A stretch of 64,000 nucleotides of DNA from Labrys monachus (GCF_030814655.1 NZ_JAUSVK010000001.1:2003501-2067500), one strand, 5' to 3'. Positions 20,663-29,574 are shown, numbered from the stretch's first letter. Notes: a model not told the origin generated them from the letters alone. Translations and numbers: made by a program.

Positions 20663-20703
20663 TTGACAGGATGCTGAATTCTAACTACCGTACTCTGTAT
20701 ACA
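20663..20703 (+). promoter_or_regulatory. Promoter and GntR-type operator upstream of the FadR-like regulator
   Basis: TTGACA at 20663-20668 is a good -35; the candidate -10 17 bases later (TACCGT) is poor. TGTATACA at 20696-20703 is a perfect palindrome of the kind bound by FadR-subfamily GntR proteins. It lies just upstream of the regulator's start, suggesting autoregulation. Confidence 0.45.
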
Positions 20704-20720
20704 AAATTGAGTGCGCGAGA

Positions 20721-21395
20721 TTGCCGGTACAAACCATCCTCTCTTCCGACGATTCAGGCTTCCTGCCGGTCAGCTCGGCGACGTTTGCCGATCAGGTCGC
20801 CGACCAGATCGTCGATGCCATCGCCGCGCGGCGCCTGGTATCCGGCGAGCGGCTGATCGAGACGGAACTGGCGGCGGCGCTCCATGTCAGCCGGGTGCCG
20901 GTGCGCGAGGCGATCCGCATCCTCACCAGCCAGGGCATCGTCGTCGCCACCCCGCGGCGCGGCGCGCGCGTCGCCACCTTCGATGCGCCCTGGGCGCGCC
21001 AGCTTCATGATGCGCGCGTGGCGATCGAGCGCCTCGGCGCCCATCTCGCCGCCGATATCGTCAAGAGCGACCCCGCCGCCCTGGCGCGCCTCGAGGTCTG
21101 CGTGACCGCCATCGAGCAGGCGAGGGGCAATTGGCTTTCGGTCAACCGGGCCGACATCGCCTTTCATGCGGCCGTGTTCGAGATTGCCGGCAGCCCGCTG
21201 ATGATCACGCTGTGGAACGCCATTTCCCGGCATGTGCTGATCATGTTCTCGATCGAGACCTATCGCGACGTCGATTTCGACCGCGTGGTCAAGGAGCATC
21301 GCGACTATATCGATGCTCTCCTGCACAAGACGCCCGAAGGTATCGACAAGGAGATAGACCTGCATGTCGCGGGCCTGAAGACGTTCGATCTTTGA
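20721..21395 (+). CDS. GntR family regulator, FadR subfamily
   Basis: 224 residues. Winged helix near residues 22-90 with ERLIETELAAALHVSRVPVREAIRIL and an RRGARV wing, then an all-helical FCD-type ligand domain with metal-binding-type residues (RADIAFHAAV, ISRHVL, EHRDYIDALL). The start is uncertain: the first in-frame codon is TTG at 20721 and no strong ribosome site is visible. It stands 40 bases before the binding-protein gene and in the same direction, so it probably controls the sugar-acid importer and dehydratase genes downstream. Confidence 0.88.
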   Translation: MPVQTILSSDDSGFLPVSSATFADQVADQIVDAIAARRLVSGERLIETELAAALHVSRVPVREAIRILTSQGIVVATPRRGARVATFDAPWARQLHDARVAIERLGAHLAADIVKSDPAALARLEVCVTAIEQARGNWLSVNRADIAFHAAVFEIAGSPLMITLWNAISRHVLIMFSIETYRDVDFDRVVKEHRDYIDALLHKTPEGIDKEIDLHVAGLKTFDL

Positions 21396-21435
21396 AAAAC
21401 AACAATCGTTCCATCCATCCAGAAGAGATAAGACG

Positions 21436-22494
21436 ATGACACGGCTTTCCGATACTTCGTTTACCCTGACCCGTCGCGCCGCCGTCGCCGGCGGCCTGGC
21501 CGCCCTGGCCACACCCTTCGTGTCGCGCATGGCCTCGGCCAAGGCGGATGAACTGCGCATCCTTACCTGGGAGGGCTATGCGGAGCCCGATTGGGTGAAG
21601 CCGTTCGAGGAAAAGCACGGCGTCAAGGCGTCGGTGGTCTACACCGGTTCCGTCGACGAGATGTTCGCCAAGATGCAGGCTTCGAAGGGCGCCGATTTCG
21701 ACGTCGTCGCCTTCGATACGTCGAGCTTCAAGCGCTATATCGACGGCGGGCTGATCCAGGTGCTCGACCTCGCCAAGATCCCGAATGCCGCCAATCTCGC
21801 TCCGGCTTTCAAGAAGGTCGCGCCGCTGATGCGCGGCGACAAGCAATATGGCCTGCCCTTCGCCTGGGGTTCGCTGCCGCTGGTCTACGACAAGGCGGCA
21901 TTCCCGACCGCGCCCGACAGCTGGTCCGTGATGTGGGACCCGGCCAATGTGCAGAAGCTGATTGCGCTCGACGACGCCAACAACAATATCGTGCTCGCCG
22001 CTATCGTGCTCGGCTTCAAGGACCCCTTCAACCTGAGCGACGACCAGTTCGCGCAGGTCAAGCAGAAGCTGATCGACCAGAAGAAGCTGCTGCTCACCTA
22101 TTATGCCGGCTTCGACGACGGCGTCAGCATCTTCGCCCAGTCCGGCATCAAGGCGATGTTCTCGATGGGCGAGCCGCAGGTGCCGAGCCTGAAGGCCAAG
22201 GGCGTCGATGCCGCCTTCGTCATCCCGAAGGAGGGGGCCATCGGCTGGCTCGACTGCTGGGTGGTCTCGGCCGGCGCCCGCGACGTCGATCTCGCCAATG
22301 CCTGGCTCGACGCCTGCCTCGACAAGAAGGTCGGCGGCTTCCTCTCCGACAAGAAGAGCTACGGCAACACCACCGACGAGGACGCCAACAAGCGCAACGG
22401 CTTCACTTATGCCGACAAGCTGACCTTCCTGCAGACGCCTGAGAATTTCGACAAGCGTGTCGCGCTCTGGAACGAGGTCAAGGCCGCGCCCTGA
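21436..22494 (+). CDS. ABC transporter substrate-binding protein, spermidine/putrescine type
   Basis: 352 residues. Residues 1-35 hold a probable Tat signal (FTLTRRAAVAGGLAALATP). The mature chain begins ADELRILTWEGYAEPDWVKPF, typical of PotD-like proteins. Segments VYTGSVDEMFAKM and GLPFAWGSLPLVYD follow the family. The downstream genes include enolase-type dehydratases and an SDR, so the natural ligand may be an acidic sugar or other organic acid and not a polyamine (inference). A cluster of hairpin repeats lies immediately after the stop. Confidence 0.9.
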   Translation: MTRLSDTSFTLTRRAAVAGGLAALATPFVSRMASAKADELRILTWEGYAEPDWVKPFEEKHGVKASVVYTGSVDEMFAKMQASKGADFDVVAFDTSSFKRYIDGGLIQVLDLAKIPNAANLAPAFKKVAPLMRGDKQYGLPFAWGSLPLVYDKAAFPTAPDSWSVMWDPANVQKLIALDDANNNIVLAAIVLGFKDPFNLSDDQFAQVKQKLIDQKKLLLTYYAGFDDGVSIFAQSGIKAMFSMGEPQVPSLKAKGVDAAFVIPKEGAIGWLDCWVVSAGARDVDLANAWLDACLDKKVGGFLSDKKSYGNTTDEDANKRNGFTYADKLTFLQTPENFDKRVALWNEVKAAP

Positions 22495-22526
22495 GGCCGT
22501 TCCGAAACCGCGGGCCTGGGGGGCGG

Positions 22527-22707
22527 GGCGGGTCGGGGGACCCGCCCACCGGTGTGCCGGTCCCCCGACCGGCACGGAACCGCGCCGCCTGCCGGATGTC
22601 GCTCGGCCTCGCCAATCCCGTTCGGCGCGGTCCGGGACAGGCGGGTCGGGGACCCGCCCACCGGTGTGCCGGTCCCTGACCGGCACGGAACCGCGCCGCC
22701 TGCCGGA
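22527..22707 (+). repeat. Two copies of a double-hairpin repeat
   Basis: Copy 1 (22527-22596) and copy 2 (22640-22707) each contain hairpin A, GGCGGGTC...GACCCGCC (8-bp stem, GGG or GGGG loop), then hairpin B, GTGCCGGTC...GACCGGCAC (9-bp stem), then the shared tail GGAACCGCGCCGCCTGCCGGA split as GGAACCGCGCC and GCCTGCCGGA. The same A-B pair recurs at 39260 and 39464. The block starts 33 bases after the binding-protein stop and ends before the dehydratase ribosome site, the position of REP elements that stabilise upstream mRNA. Confidence 0.85.
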
Positions 22708-22783
22708 CGAGTCAGTCCGGAGACCTGACAATCTCCATCCGTCGGGCGCTGCCCGGCGCACCGTTTTTCCAAGCAGGATGCCC

Positions 22784-23995
22784 ATGCGTACGATTTCGCC
22801 CGTCATCGACGGATCCCGGCCCAAGCTCAAGATCACCAAGGTCGAGTGCCACACGCTGCTCGCGCCCGATTTCGATCCCCGTTTCACCTCCTCGGCGCAG
22901 GACAGCCTCGTCGTCGTGATCTCGACCGACGGAGGCGTCGTCGGTGTCGGCGAATGCGACGCCAATCCGTGGATGGCCAAGGCCTGCATCGAGGCGCCGG
23001 GCACCCACACCATGGGCCTGAGCATCCGCGATCTCCTCATCGGCGCGGATCCGTTCGAGATCGGTCCGCTCTGGCAGAAGATCTATCTGGGCACCGCCAT
23101 GAACGGGCGGCGCGGCATGGTCATCCATGCCATGAGCGCCGTCGACATGGCGCTGTGGGACCTCTGCGGCAAGGCGCTCGGCAAGCCGGTGCACGCCCTG
23201 CTGGGCGGGGCGACGCGTGACCGCATCACGCCCTATGCCTCGCTGCAGCCCGCCGGCCATCGCTTCGAGGAATATCGCGACGCCCTGGTGCAGTCCGCCC
23301 TCGACGCCAAGGCGCTCGGCTTCAAGGCGATGAAGAGCGAAGTCACCATGAACGGGCCCTATGCCCATGGCGGCATGCGCGAGAGCTATGAGAGGCATAC
23401 GGAGGTCGTCGCCGCCGTGCGCAAGGCGATCGGGCCCGACATCACCCTGATGATCGACGTCCAATATCTGTGGGAGGACGCGGAAACCTGCCTGTCCGTC
23501 GTCAGGGACTGGAAAGAGTTCGACATCTTCTTCCTGGAGACGCCGATCTGGTCCGACAACATCGCCGATATCGCCCGGGTGGCCGAAGAGGCGCCGATGA
23601 AGGTCGCCGTCGGCGAATGGCTCGCCACCCGCTACGAATTCGCCGAACTGCTCGACGCCGGCAAGGTGCAGGTGGCCCAGCCCGATGTCGGCCGCGTCGG
23701 CGGCATCGGCGAGGCGAAGATCGTCTGCGACATGGCGGCCGAGCGCGGCCGGCTCATCGTGCCGCATTGCTGGAAGACCGGCATCTCCATCTCGGCGACG
23801 GCACATCTGGCCTTCGTCACCGACCATTGCGCCTTCATCGAATATCTGCCGCCGCAGCTCTGCCATGAAAGGCTCCGGCGCGAGCTCGCGGCCGAGGAAC
23901 TCCTGCTCGAGGACGGTACCATCCCGCTGCCCGTGAAGCCAGGTCTCGGCGTCGAGGTCGACTGGGACATCGTGCGCCGCTACCAGGTCGCCTGA
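22784..23995 (+). CDS. Enolase superfamily (mandelate racemase type) dehydratase-like protein
   Basis: 403 residues. N-terminal capping domain, then a TIM barrel with metal ligands Asp225 (LMIDVQ), Glu252 (FFLETP) and Glu278 (VGEW), the KxxK-like pair Lys181/Lys184 (FKAMK), and an Asp301/His328 dyad (QPDVGRVGG, VPHCWKTG). This layout fits sugar-acid dehydratases of the mandelate racemase group; the substrate is unknown. ATG 22784 is preferred (AGGA 5 bases upstream); ATG 22778 is possible. A much longer frame runs back through the repeat block and is rejected. Two bases separate it from the ATPase gene. Confidence 0.88.
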   Translation: MRTISPVIDGSRPKLKITKVECHTLLAPDFDPRFTSSAQDSLVVVISTDGGVVGVGECDANPWMAKACIEAPGTHTMGLSIRDLLIGADPFEIGPLWQKIYLGTAMNGRRGMVIHAMSAVDMALWDLCGKALGKPVHALLGGATRDRITPYASLQPAGHRFEEYRDALVQSALDAKALGFKAMKSEVTMNGPYAHGGMRESYERHTEVVAAVRKAIGPDITLMIDVQYLWEDAETCLSVVRDWKEFDIFFLETPIWSDNIADIARVAEEAPMKVAVGEWLATRYEFAELLDAGKVQVAQPDVGRVGGIGEAKIVCDMAAERGRLIVPHCWKTGISISATAHLAFVTDHCAFIEYLPPQLCHERLRRELAAEELLLEDGTIPLPVKPGLGVEVDWDIVRRYQVA

Positions 23996-23997
23996 CC

Positions 23998-25050
23998 ATG
24001 GCGTTCGCGTTCGAGGCCATCACCAAGAGCTACGGCACGGTCACGGTGCTCGAACCGACCTCGTTCGAGGTGGCCGACCGGGAGTTCCTGACCATCCTCG
24101 GCCCCTCCGGCTCGGGCAAGACGACGATCCTGCGCCTCGCCGCCGGCTTCACCCAGCCGACCTCCGGCCGGCTGCGCTTCGCCGGGAAGGACATCACGGC
24201 GATGCCGACGAACCGGCGTCCCTTCAACACCGTGTTCCAGGACTATGCGCTCTTCCCGCACATGACGGTCGAGCAGAATGTCGGCTACGGCCTGATGGTG
24301 CGGGGACGGCCCAAGGCGGAAATCCGCCGCAAGGCCGCCGAAACGCTCGACATCGTCGGCCTCGGCGCCATGCTCGACCGCTATCCGGCCCAGCTCTCGG
24401 GCGGCCAGAAGCAGCGCGTGGCGCTCGCCCGCGCCATCGTCTGCGAGCCGCAGATGATCCTGCTCGACGAGCCCCTCGCCGCGCTCGACGCCGAGATGCG
24501 CCGGCACATGCAGATCTTCCTGAAGGACCTGCAGAAGCGCATCGCCATCACCTTCCTGTTCGTCACCCACGACCAGGACGAGGCGATCACCATGTCCGAT
24601 CGCATCGTGGTGATGAATCGCGGCCGCATCGAGCAGATCGGCGCGCCCAAGGAAATCTACTACGCCCCGCACACGCCGTTCGTCGCCCGCTTCTTCGGCG
24701 ACAACAACCTCATCGGCGCGGTCCTGCGCGACGGGGCGATCGACAGCGAACTCGGATCCTTCCCGGCAGATGCCGCGGCGGGCGAGGGGCCGGTGCACCT
24801 CGCGGTCAGGCCGGAGAAGCTTTCCTTCGGCGCCCGGCCGGACGCCCTGGCGGTCGAATGCCGGATCGAGGACGTGATCTTCGTCGGCGCCACCACCCAT
24901 GTCCGGCTGCGGCCGGAGCGCGCCCCTGCGCGCCTGCTCCTCGCCAAGGTCACCAGCGATCGCGGGCGCGACGGGCTTTCGCCCGGCTCGGCCGTGACCG
25001 TTTCGATCGCGGCGGCCGACATCGCCGTCGTGCCGGCGGAGAGACGGTGA
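23998..25050 (+). CDS. ABC transporter ATP-binding protein, PotA type
   Basis: 350 residues. Walker A GPSGSGKTT, Q-loop VFQDYALFPHMTV, signature LSGGQKQRVALARAI, Walker B MILLDEPLAALD and switch THDQDEA, followed by a TOBE-type regulatory domain after about residue 240. It energises the importer made of the adjacent permeases and the binding protein upstream. Placement of the dehydratase gene between binding protein and ATPase shows that enzyme and uptake are expressed together. Confidence 0.93.
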   Translation: MAFAFEAITKSYGTVTVLEPTSFEVADREFLTILGPSGSGKTTILRLAAGFTQPTSGRLRFAGKDITAMPTNRRPFNTVFQDYALFPHMTVEQNVGYGLMVRGRPKAEIRRKAAETLDIVGLGAMLDRYPAQLSGGQKQRVALARAIVCEPQMILLDEPLAALDAEMRRHMQIFLKDLQKRIAITFLFVTHDQDEAITMSDRIVVMNRGRIEQIGAPKEIYYAPHTPFVARFFGDNNLIGAVLRDGAIDSELGSFPADAAAGEGPVHLAVRPEKLSFGARPDALAVECRIEDVIFVGATTHVRLRPERAPARLLLAKVTSDRGRDGLSPGSAVTVSIAAADIAVVPAERR

Positions 25051-25889
25051 TGCGCCTTCCCCTCCGCATCCTCGCCTTCGTCGCGGTGATGGCCGCACCC
25101 GTGCTGTTCGTGCTGGTGCCGATCGTCGCCTTCCTGGTGATGTCGTTCTGGCGCATGGACGGCCAGCAGATCGTTCCAGCGGCGACATTGGCCAATTATG
25201 CCGCCTTCTTCGGCAACGAGGCCTATCTGCGCACTTTCCTGCTCACCCTCGTCCTGTGCGCGGAAGTGACGGCGATCGATCTCCTCGTCGGCTATCCCAT
25301 CGCCTATTTCATCTCGCGCCGGCACGGGCGCAGCCGCTACGTCCTGCTGCTGCTCTTCATCATGCCGCTGTTCATGAGCTATATCGTCAAGATCTACACG
25401 ATGCGCTCGATCCTCGGCCTCGACGGCTTCCTCAACAAGATCCTGGTCGGCAGCGGGCTCCTGGCCCGGCCGAGCCTGCTCTTCCTCTACAACCAGACGG
25501 CCATCCTGATGACCATGGCGGTGATCTTCCTGCCCTTCGTCATCCTGCCGATCTTCCTGTCGCTGGAGCGCATCCCGCGCAATCTCATCCAGGCCTCGTC
25601 CGATCTCGGGGCGGGGCTGGCGGCGACGTTCCGCCATGTCATCCTGCCGCTCTCGTTGCCGGGCACCATTGCCGGCGCTCTCTTCGCCTTCGTCCTCGCC
25701 CTCGGCGACTTCATCACGCCGCAGATGGTGGGCGGCCCCTCGGGCTTCACCTTCGGGCGGGTGATCTGGTCGCAGTTCGGCCTCGCCTATAACTGGCCGT
25801 TCGGCGCCGCCATGGGCGTGACGCTGTTCGCTGTCTCGCTGGTGGCGATCGTGGCGGGCGGCTATGCCTCCCGGCGCCAGAGGGTGTAG
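25050..25889 (+). CDS. ABC transporter permease, PotB type
   Basis: 279 residues with six predicted helices. The first helix is RILAFVAVMAAPVLFVLVPIVAFL; the family segments YPIAYFISRR and LFIMPLFMSYIVKIYTMRSILG follow, and the EAA loop is QASSDLGAGLAATFRHVILPLSLPG. The ATG at 25050 overlaps the ATPase stop (TGATG). Works as a heterodimer with the following PotC-like protein. Confidence 0.92.
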   Translation: MRLPLRILAFVAVMAAPVLFVLVPIVAFLVMSFWRMDGQQIVPAATLANYAAFFGNEAYLRTFLLTLVLCAEVTAIDLLVGYPIAYFISRRHGRSRYVLLLLFIMPLFMSYIVKIYTMRSILGLDGFLNKILVGSGLLARPSLLFLYNQTAILMTMAVIFLPFVILPIFLSLERIPRNLIQASSDLGAGLAATFRHVILPLSLPGTIAGALFAFVLALGDFITPQMVGGPSGFTFGRVIWSQFGLAYNWPFGAAMGVTLFAVSLVAIVAGGYASRRQRV

Positions 25890-25892
25890 CCG

Positions 25893-26696
25893 ATGCATTC
25901 GCGCGCAGAACGCCTCACCGATGTCGCGCTCGGCCTGATCGCCGGCGCCGCGCTCTTCGTCCTCTATGCGCCCGTGCTGATCGGCGCCCTGTTCTCCGTG
26001 GTGACCGTCGACCGCGCCGGCATCCATTGGGAGACGGTCTCGTTCCAATGGTACGGCAAGCTTCTCGACAACCAGTCGATCCTCGACGCCATCCGCACCA
26101 CCGCGATCGTCGGCGGCATCGCGGTATGCCTCGCCGCCATCCTCGCCGTGGTGCTCGCGCTCTATGTCGAATGGGAGGGCGCGCTGTTCCGGCGGCTGGT
26201 CGAACTCGTCGTCTACCTCCCCTTCCTGCTGCCGCCGATCGTGACGGGCCTCTCGATGCTGATCTTCTTCGTCGGCGCCGGCGTGCAGCGGGGCTTCACG
26301 ACCCTGATCATCGGGCACACGGTGTTCGTGCTGGCGGTGATCTTCCGGCTGGTGCAGACGCGGCTGCAATCCCTGGCGAAATCCCTCGTCGAGGCGTCGG
26401 CGGATCTCGGCGCGTCGCGCTGGCAGACGCTGCGCTGGGTGCTGTGGCCGCAGCTGCGCCCGGCGGTGGCGACGGGCGCCATCCTCGCCTTCACGCTTTC
26501 CTTCGACGAGACGCTGATCTCGGTGTTCGTGGCCGGCGACACCACGACGCTGCCGCTGCGCCTGTGGGCGATGATGCGCGTCGGCTTCTCGCCTCAGATC
26601 AATGCCCTCGTCACCATCGTGCTTCTCGTCTCGATCATGCTCACCATCGTGATCGGCATGCGCCTGAAATCGACCGACCAAAGGGATGAAGAATGA
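25893..26696 (+). CDS. ABC transporter permease, PotC type
   Basis: 267 residues with six predicted helices. First helix VALGLIAGAALFVLYAPVLIGALFS, central LPFLLPPIVTGLSMLIFF, EAA loop EASADLGASRWQTLRWVLWPQLRPA and FDETLISVFVAG near the last third, as in PotC/YdcV proteins. It begins 3 bases after the PotB-like stop, and its own end overlaps the SDR start (ATGA at 26693). Confidence 0.92.
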   Translation: MHSRAERLTDVALGLIAGAALFVLYAPVLIGALFSVVTVDRAGIHWETVSFQWYGKLLDNQSILDAIRTTAIVGGIAVCLAAILAVVLALYVEWEGALFRRLVELVVYLPFLLPPIVTGLSMLIFFVGAGVQRGFTTLIIGHTVFVLAVIFRLVQTRLQSLAKSLVEASADLGASRWQTLRWVLWPQLRPAVATGAILAFTLSFDETLISVFVAGDTTTLPLRLWAMMRVGFSPQINALVTIVLLVSIMLTIVIGMRLKSTDQRDEE

Positions 26697-27472
26697 ACGG
26701 CCGGAGACTTGTGGACCGGGTTGCCGTCGTCACCGGCGCCGCGCGCGGCATCGGGCGCGCCATCGCCGAACGGCTCGCGGCGGAAGGCGCCAGGCTCGTC
26801 GTCGCCGATATCGACGAAGCCGAGGCGGAACGGGCGGCGAAGGCGATCGGCGGCGGCGCGATCGCCGCCCGCGTGGACATCGGCAGCGAGGCTTCGGTGG
26901 CGGCGCTCGCCGACCTCGTTCGGGCACGGCACGGGCATTGCGAGATCCTGGTCAACAATGCCGGGATCCTCGACATGACCGGCATCGCGACGATGACGAT
27001 GGATCGCTACCGCAAGGTGCTCGACATCAACCAGGACGGCGCGGTGCGGGTCACGCTCGCCATGCTTCCGCTGGTCAAGGCGGCGCCCGGGCCGCGCCGG
27101 ATCCTCAACATCGCCTCGATCATGGGTCTGCGGGGCGCGCCGGATTCCATACCCTATTCCACCGCCAAGGGCGCGCTGGTCAATTTCACGCGGGCGCTCG
27201 CCTGCGACCTCGCCCCGGACGGCATCCTGGTGAACGCCCTCGCGCCCGGCTTCATCGACACGCGCATGGCGCTGCTGCCGGACGGATCGGGCCATGAGCA
27301 CGACACCGACTGGTTCAAGGATATCTACATCAAATATGGCCGCATTCCCTTGCGGCGGGCCGGCAGTCCCGAGGATATCGCCGGGCCGGCCTTCTTCCTG
27401 TGCTCGGACGATGCGACCTACGTCACAGGGCAGATCCTGCCCGTCGACGGCGGCGTGTCGGCCACCTTCTGA
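26693..27472 (+). CDS. Short-chain dehydrogenase/reductase (SDR)
   Basis: 259 residues. TGAARGIGRAIA cofactor motif, Asp at the end of beta-2 (VVADID, NAD-type), NNAGI, the catalytic triad Ser (NIASIMG) and YSTAK, and a GQILPVDGGVSATF C-terminus. Translationally coupled to the PotC-like permease, so it acts on the transported compound or a product, probably oxidising a hydroxyl of a sugar or sugar acid. The exact substrate is unknown. Confidence 0.88.
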   Translation: MNGRRLVDRVAVVTGAARGIGRAIAERLAAEGARLVVADIDEAEAERAAKAIGGGAIAARVDIGSEASVAALADLVRARHGHCEILVNNAGILDMTGIATMTMDRYRKVLDINQDGAVRVTLAMLPLVKAAPGPRRILNIASIMGLRGAPDSIPYSTAKGALVNFTRALACDLAPDGILVNALAPGFIDTRMALLPDGSGHEHDTDWFKDIYIKYGRIPLRRAGSPEDIAGPAFFLCSDDATYVTGQILPVDGGVSATF

Positions 27473-27556
27473 AACGGCGCAGCGACGCGCCGGTCCCGTT
27501 GCATCCTTCAATCCGGAAAGCCGAGGCTTCTCCGGACCGTGTCGAGTGAGGTTACC

Positions 27557-28708
27557 ATGTCTTCGAAAGTCACCATCCGGTCCATCCATGCCGCGCCTCT
27601 GCTCGGGGAAAGCCCGAAGGGCGGCTGGTCGGCCGAGATCAAGCCGGAGGATTCGATCCACGCCATCATCGCCGTGCACACCGACGCCGGCGTCACCGGT
27701 TATGGCTCGGTGTTCACCGACGGGCGGCTGGCAAAGGCCGGCCTCGACGTGCTGGAGCCGCTCTGGCGCGGCGAAAACGCCCTCGAGCCCGAGCGGGTGA
27801 CGGAGAAGCTCCACCAGAACACCTTCTGGATGGGGCGCGGCGGCACGCTCACCCATGTGATCAGCGGCATCGACATCGCCTTGTGGGACATCCTCGGCAA
27901 GATCACCGGCCAGCCGGTGGGCAGGCTTCTCGGCGGCACCTATCGCGAGCGGGTCAGGCCCTATTGCTCGCTGCTGATGGAGGAGCCCGGCCTGATGCGC
28001 GAGGTCGTCGCCTCCTATCGGGACCGCGGCTTCCGCGCCTTCAAGATCGGCTGGGGGCCGTTCGGCCGGCGGGGCGACACCAAGCTCGACGAAGCCATCG
28101 TGCGGGCCGCGCGCGAGGGCATCGGCGCGGAGTCCCAGCTCTTCGTCGATGCCGGGGCGAGCGACGCCCAATGGCCGCAGGGCCTCAAATGGGCGATGCG
28201 CACCGCCGAGATGCTGGCCGATTACGATGTCGGCTGGTTCGAGGAAGCGCTGGTGCCCGATGCGCTCGAGGATTTCTGCCATCTGCGCCGCGTCAGCCCG
28301 GTGCCGATCGCGGGCGGGGAGGTGCTCACCCGCCGCCAGAGCTTCATCCCCTTCCTGACGCGCGGCGCCTTCGACATCGTGCAGCCCGACGCGACCAAGG
28401 TCGGCGGCATCAGCGAGCAGCGGCGCATCGCCTGGATGGCGCAGGATTTCGGCGTGCGCTATGTCGGCCATGGCTGGAACACGGCGCTCGGCGTCGCTGC
28501 CGACCTGCAGATCGCCAACGCCCTGCCGAATGTCGACCTGGTCGAGTTCATCGGCGGCAGCCCCTATGTCGACGGCATCCTCGCCGAGCCCTTCACCCTC
28601 GATGCCGAAGGCTATCTGCCGATCCCGCAGGCCCCCGGCCTCGGCGTCGCCATCGACCGCGACAAGCTCGCCCGCTACACGCCGGACCCGGCGCCGCTGT
28701 TCGCATAG
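27557..28708 (+). CDS. Second enolase superfamily sugar-acid dehydratase-like protein
   Basis: 383 residues. Metal ligands Asp198 (LFVDAG), Glu229 (WFEEAL) and Glu255 (AGGEVL), base Lys163 in FRAFKIGWGPFGR, and the Asp278/His305 dyad (QPDATKVGG, VGHGWN) match the mandelate racemase subgroup. It shares little beyond the motifs with the enolase-type gene at 22784, so the two probably act on different acids. ATG 27557 follows GTGAGG by 5 bases. It lies 84 bases after the SDR and is convergent with the next SDR, with only 20 bases between the stops. Confidence 0.88.
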   Translation: MSSKVTIRSIHAAPLLGESPKGGWSAEIKPEDSIHAIIAVHTDAGVTGYGSVFTDGRLAKAGLDVLEPLWRGENALEPERVTEKLHQNTFWMGRGGTLTHVISGIDIALWDILGKITGQPVGRLLGGTYRERVRPYCSLLMEEPGLMREVVASYRDRGFRAFKIGWGPFGRRGDTKLDEAIVRAAREGIGAESQLFVDAGASDAQWPQGLKWAMRTAEMLADYDVGWFEEALVPDALEDFCHLRRVSPVPIAGGEVLTRRQSFIPFLTRGAFDIVQPDATKVGGISEQRRIAWMAQDFGVRYVGHGWNTALGVAADLQIANALPNVDLVEFIGGSPYVDGILAEPFTLDAEGYLPIPQAPGLGVAIDRDKLARYTPDPAPLFA

Positions 28709-28728
28709 GGAGCTGTCCGCGGCGGCCC

Positions 28729-29502
28729 TCACAGCAGGCCGGCGTCGGCCACGAAGGTCTGGCTGGTGATGGCGCGGCTGTCGTCGGCCGCCAGGAACAG
28801 CGTGAGAGGCGCCATATCCTCCGGGACCAGCTTGAACTTGAGGCACTGGTCCTCGAGAAGGCGCTTCTCGCTCTCCGGCGTGAGCCAGAGGCTGACCTGC
28901 CGCTCGGTCATTACCCAGCCCGGCGCGACGGCGTTGCAGCGGATGCCGAAGGGGCCGAGATCGCGGGCAAGGCTGCGCGTCAGGCCGATCACGCCCGATT
29001 TGGCGGCCGTGTAGGCCGCCATCCCGCCGACGCCGACCATCCAGGAGGTCGAGGTGAAGTTGATGATGGAGCCGCCGCCGTCCGCCTTCATGTCGTCGAT
29101 CACCGCCTGGGCCGCAAAGAACTGGTGGCGCAGATTGACGGCGAAGCGCTCGTCCCAATAGGCCGGCGTGACATCCGCCCAGTCATGCCGCTCGTCATGC
29201 GCGGCATTGTTCACCAAGACGGAGATCGGCCCGATCGCCGTCTTCATCGCCGCGACCGCCTGCCGGAGGGCATCGATGTCCCGCAGGTCGCATGGCATGA
29301 AGACGGGCGGCGGCAGGCCGTCGCCGGCGATGGCCCGTACGAGGCTTTCGGACGGCGCGGCGGCGATGTCGAGAAAGCCGACCCGGGCACCCTGCTCGCA
29401 GAAGGCGCGCACAAGGGCCGCACCGATGCCGGACCCGCCGCCCGTGACGAGGACCGCGCGGGCCCGAAGGCTGGCGTAGCGGGTGGTTTCGCTCGGCTCC
29501 AT
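28729..29502 (-). CDS. SDR resembling aldose (xylose/arabinose) 1-dehydrogenases
   Basis: 257 residues. TGGGSGIGAALVRAF cofactor motif, LVNNAAHDERHDWADVT and AVNLRHQFFAAQAV segments, the INFTSTSWMVGVGGMAAYTAAKSG active-site region, and a WVMTERQ loop. The NNAAxDxRH segment is, as I recall it, characteristic of the SDRs that oxidise D-xylose, L-arabinose or galactose to the lactone. The ATG at 29502 has GGAGGA about 8 bases upstream. Divergent from the HpaI-type aldolase gene, with a shared AT-rich control region. Confidence 0.82.
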   Translation of the reverse strand: MEPSETTRYASLRARAVLVTGGGSGIGAALVRAFCEQGARVGFLDIAAAPSESLVRAIAGDGLPPPVFMPCDLRDIDALRQAVAAMKTAIGPISVLVNNAAHDERHDWADVTPAYWDERFAVNLRHQFFAAQAVIDDMKADGGGSIINFTSTSWMVGVGGMAAYTAAKSGVIGLTRSLARDLGPFGIRCNAVAPGWVMTERQVSLWLTPESEKRLLEDQCLKFKLVPEDMAPLTLFLAADDSRAITSQTFVADAGLL

Positions 29503-29540
29503 GGCGCTGTTCCTCCGGCCCGCGGGGGCGCTCCCCGCTT

Positions 29541-29574
29541 TCATATAATTTGTATTGATTGAAAAATTGTATTG
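29541..29574. promoter_or_regulatory. AT-rich divergent control region with two TTGTATTG boxes
   Basis: TTGTATTG occurs at 29550-29557 and again at 29567-29574, 17 bases apart, in the short interval between the divergent SDR and aldolase genes. The same octamer occurs at 36153-36160 upstream of the sugar-binding protein, suggesting one regulator for both loci. The best candidates are the GntR/LacI hybrid at 30560 and the GntR at 36487. Confidence 0.5.

Noticed and set aside
22457-22783. In-frame N-terminal extension of the first enolase-type gene through the repeat block
   Set aside because: It would overlap the binding-protein end and translate hairpin repeats; a ribosome site fits 22784.
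21436-26696. Naming the importer genes potD, potA, potB and potC
   Set aside because: Family resemblance is clear, but neighbouring sugar-acid enzymes make polyamine specificity doubtful.
26594-29158. Very long minus-strand open frame (over 850 codons) opposite the SDR/enolase genes
   Set aside because: It is antisense to well-supported plus-strand genes, has Arg/Gly/Asp-rich composition with no family motifs, and is a by-product of high GC at third positions.
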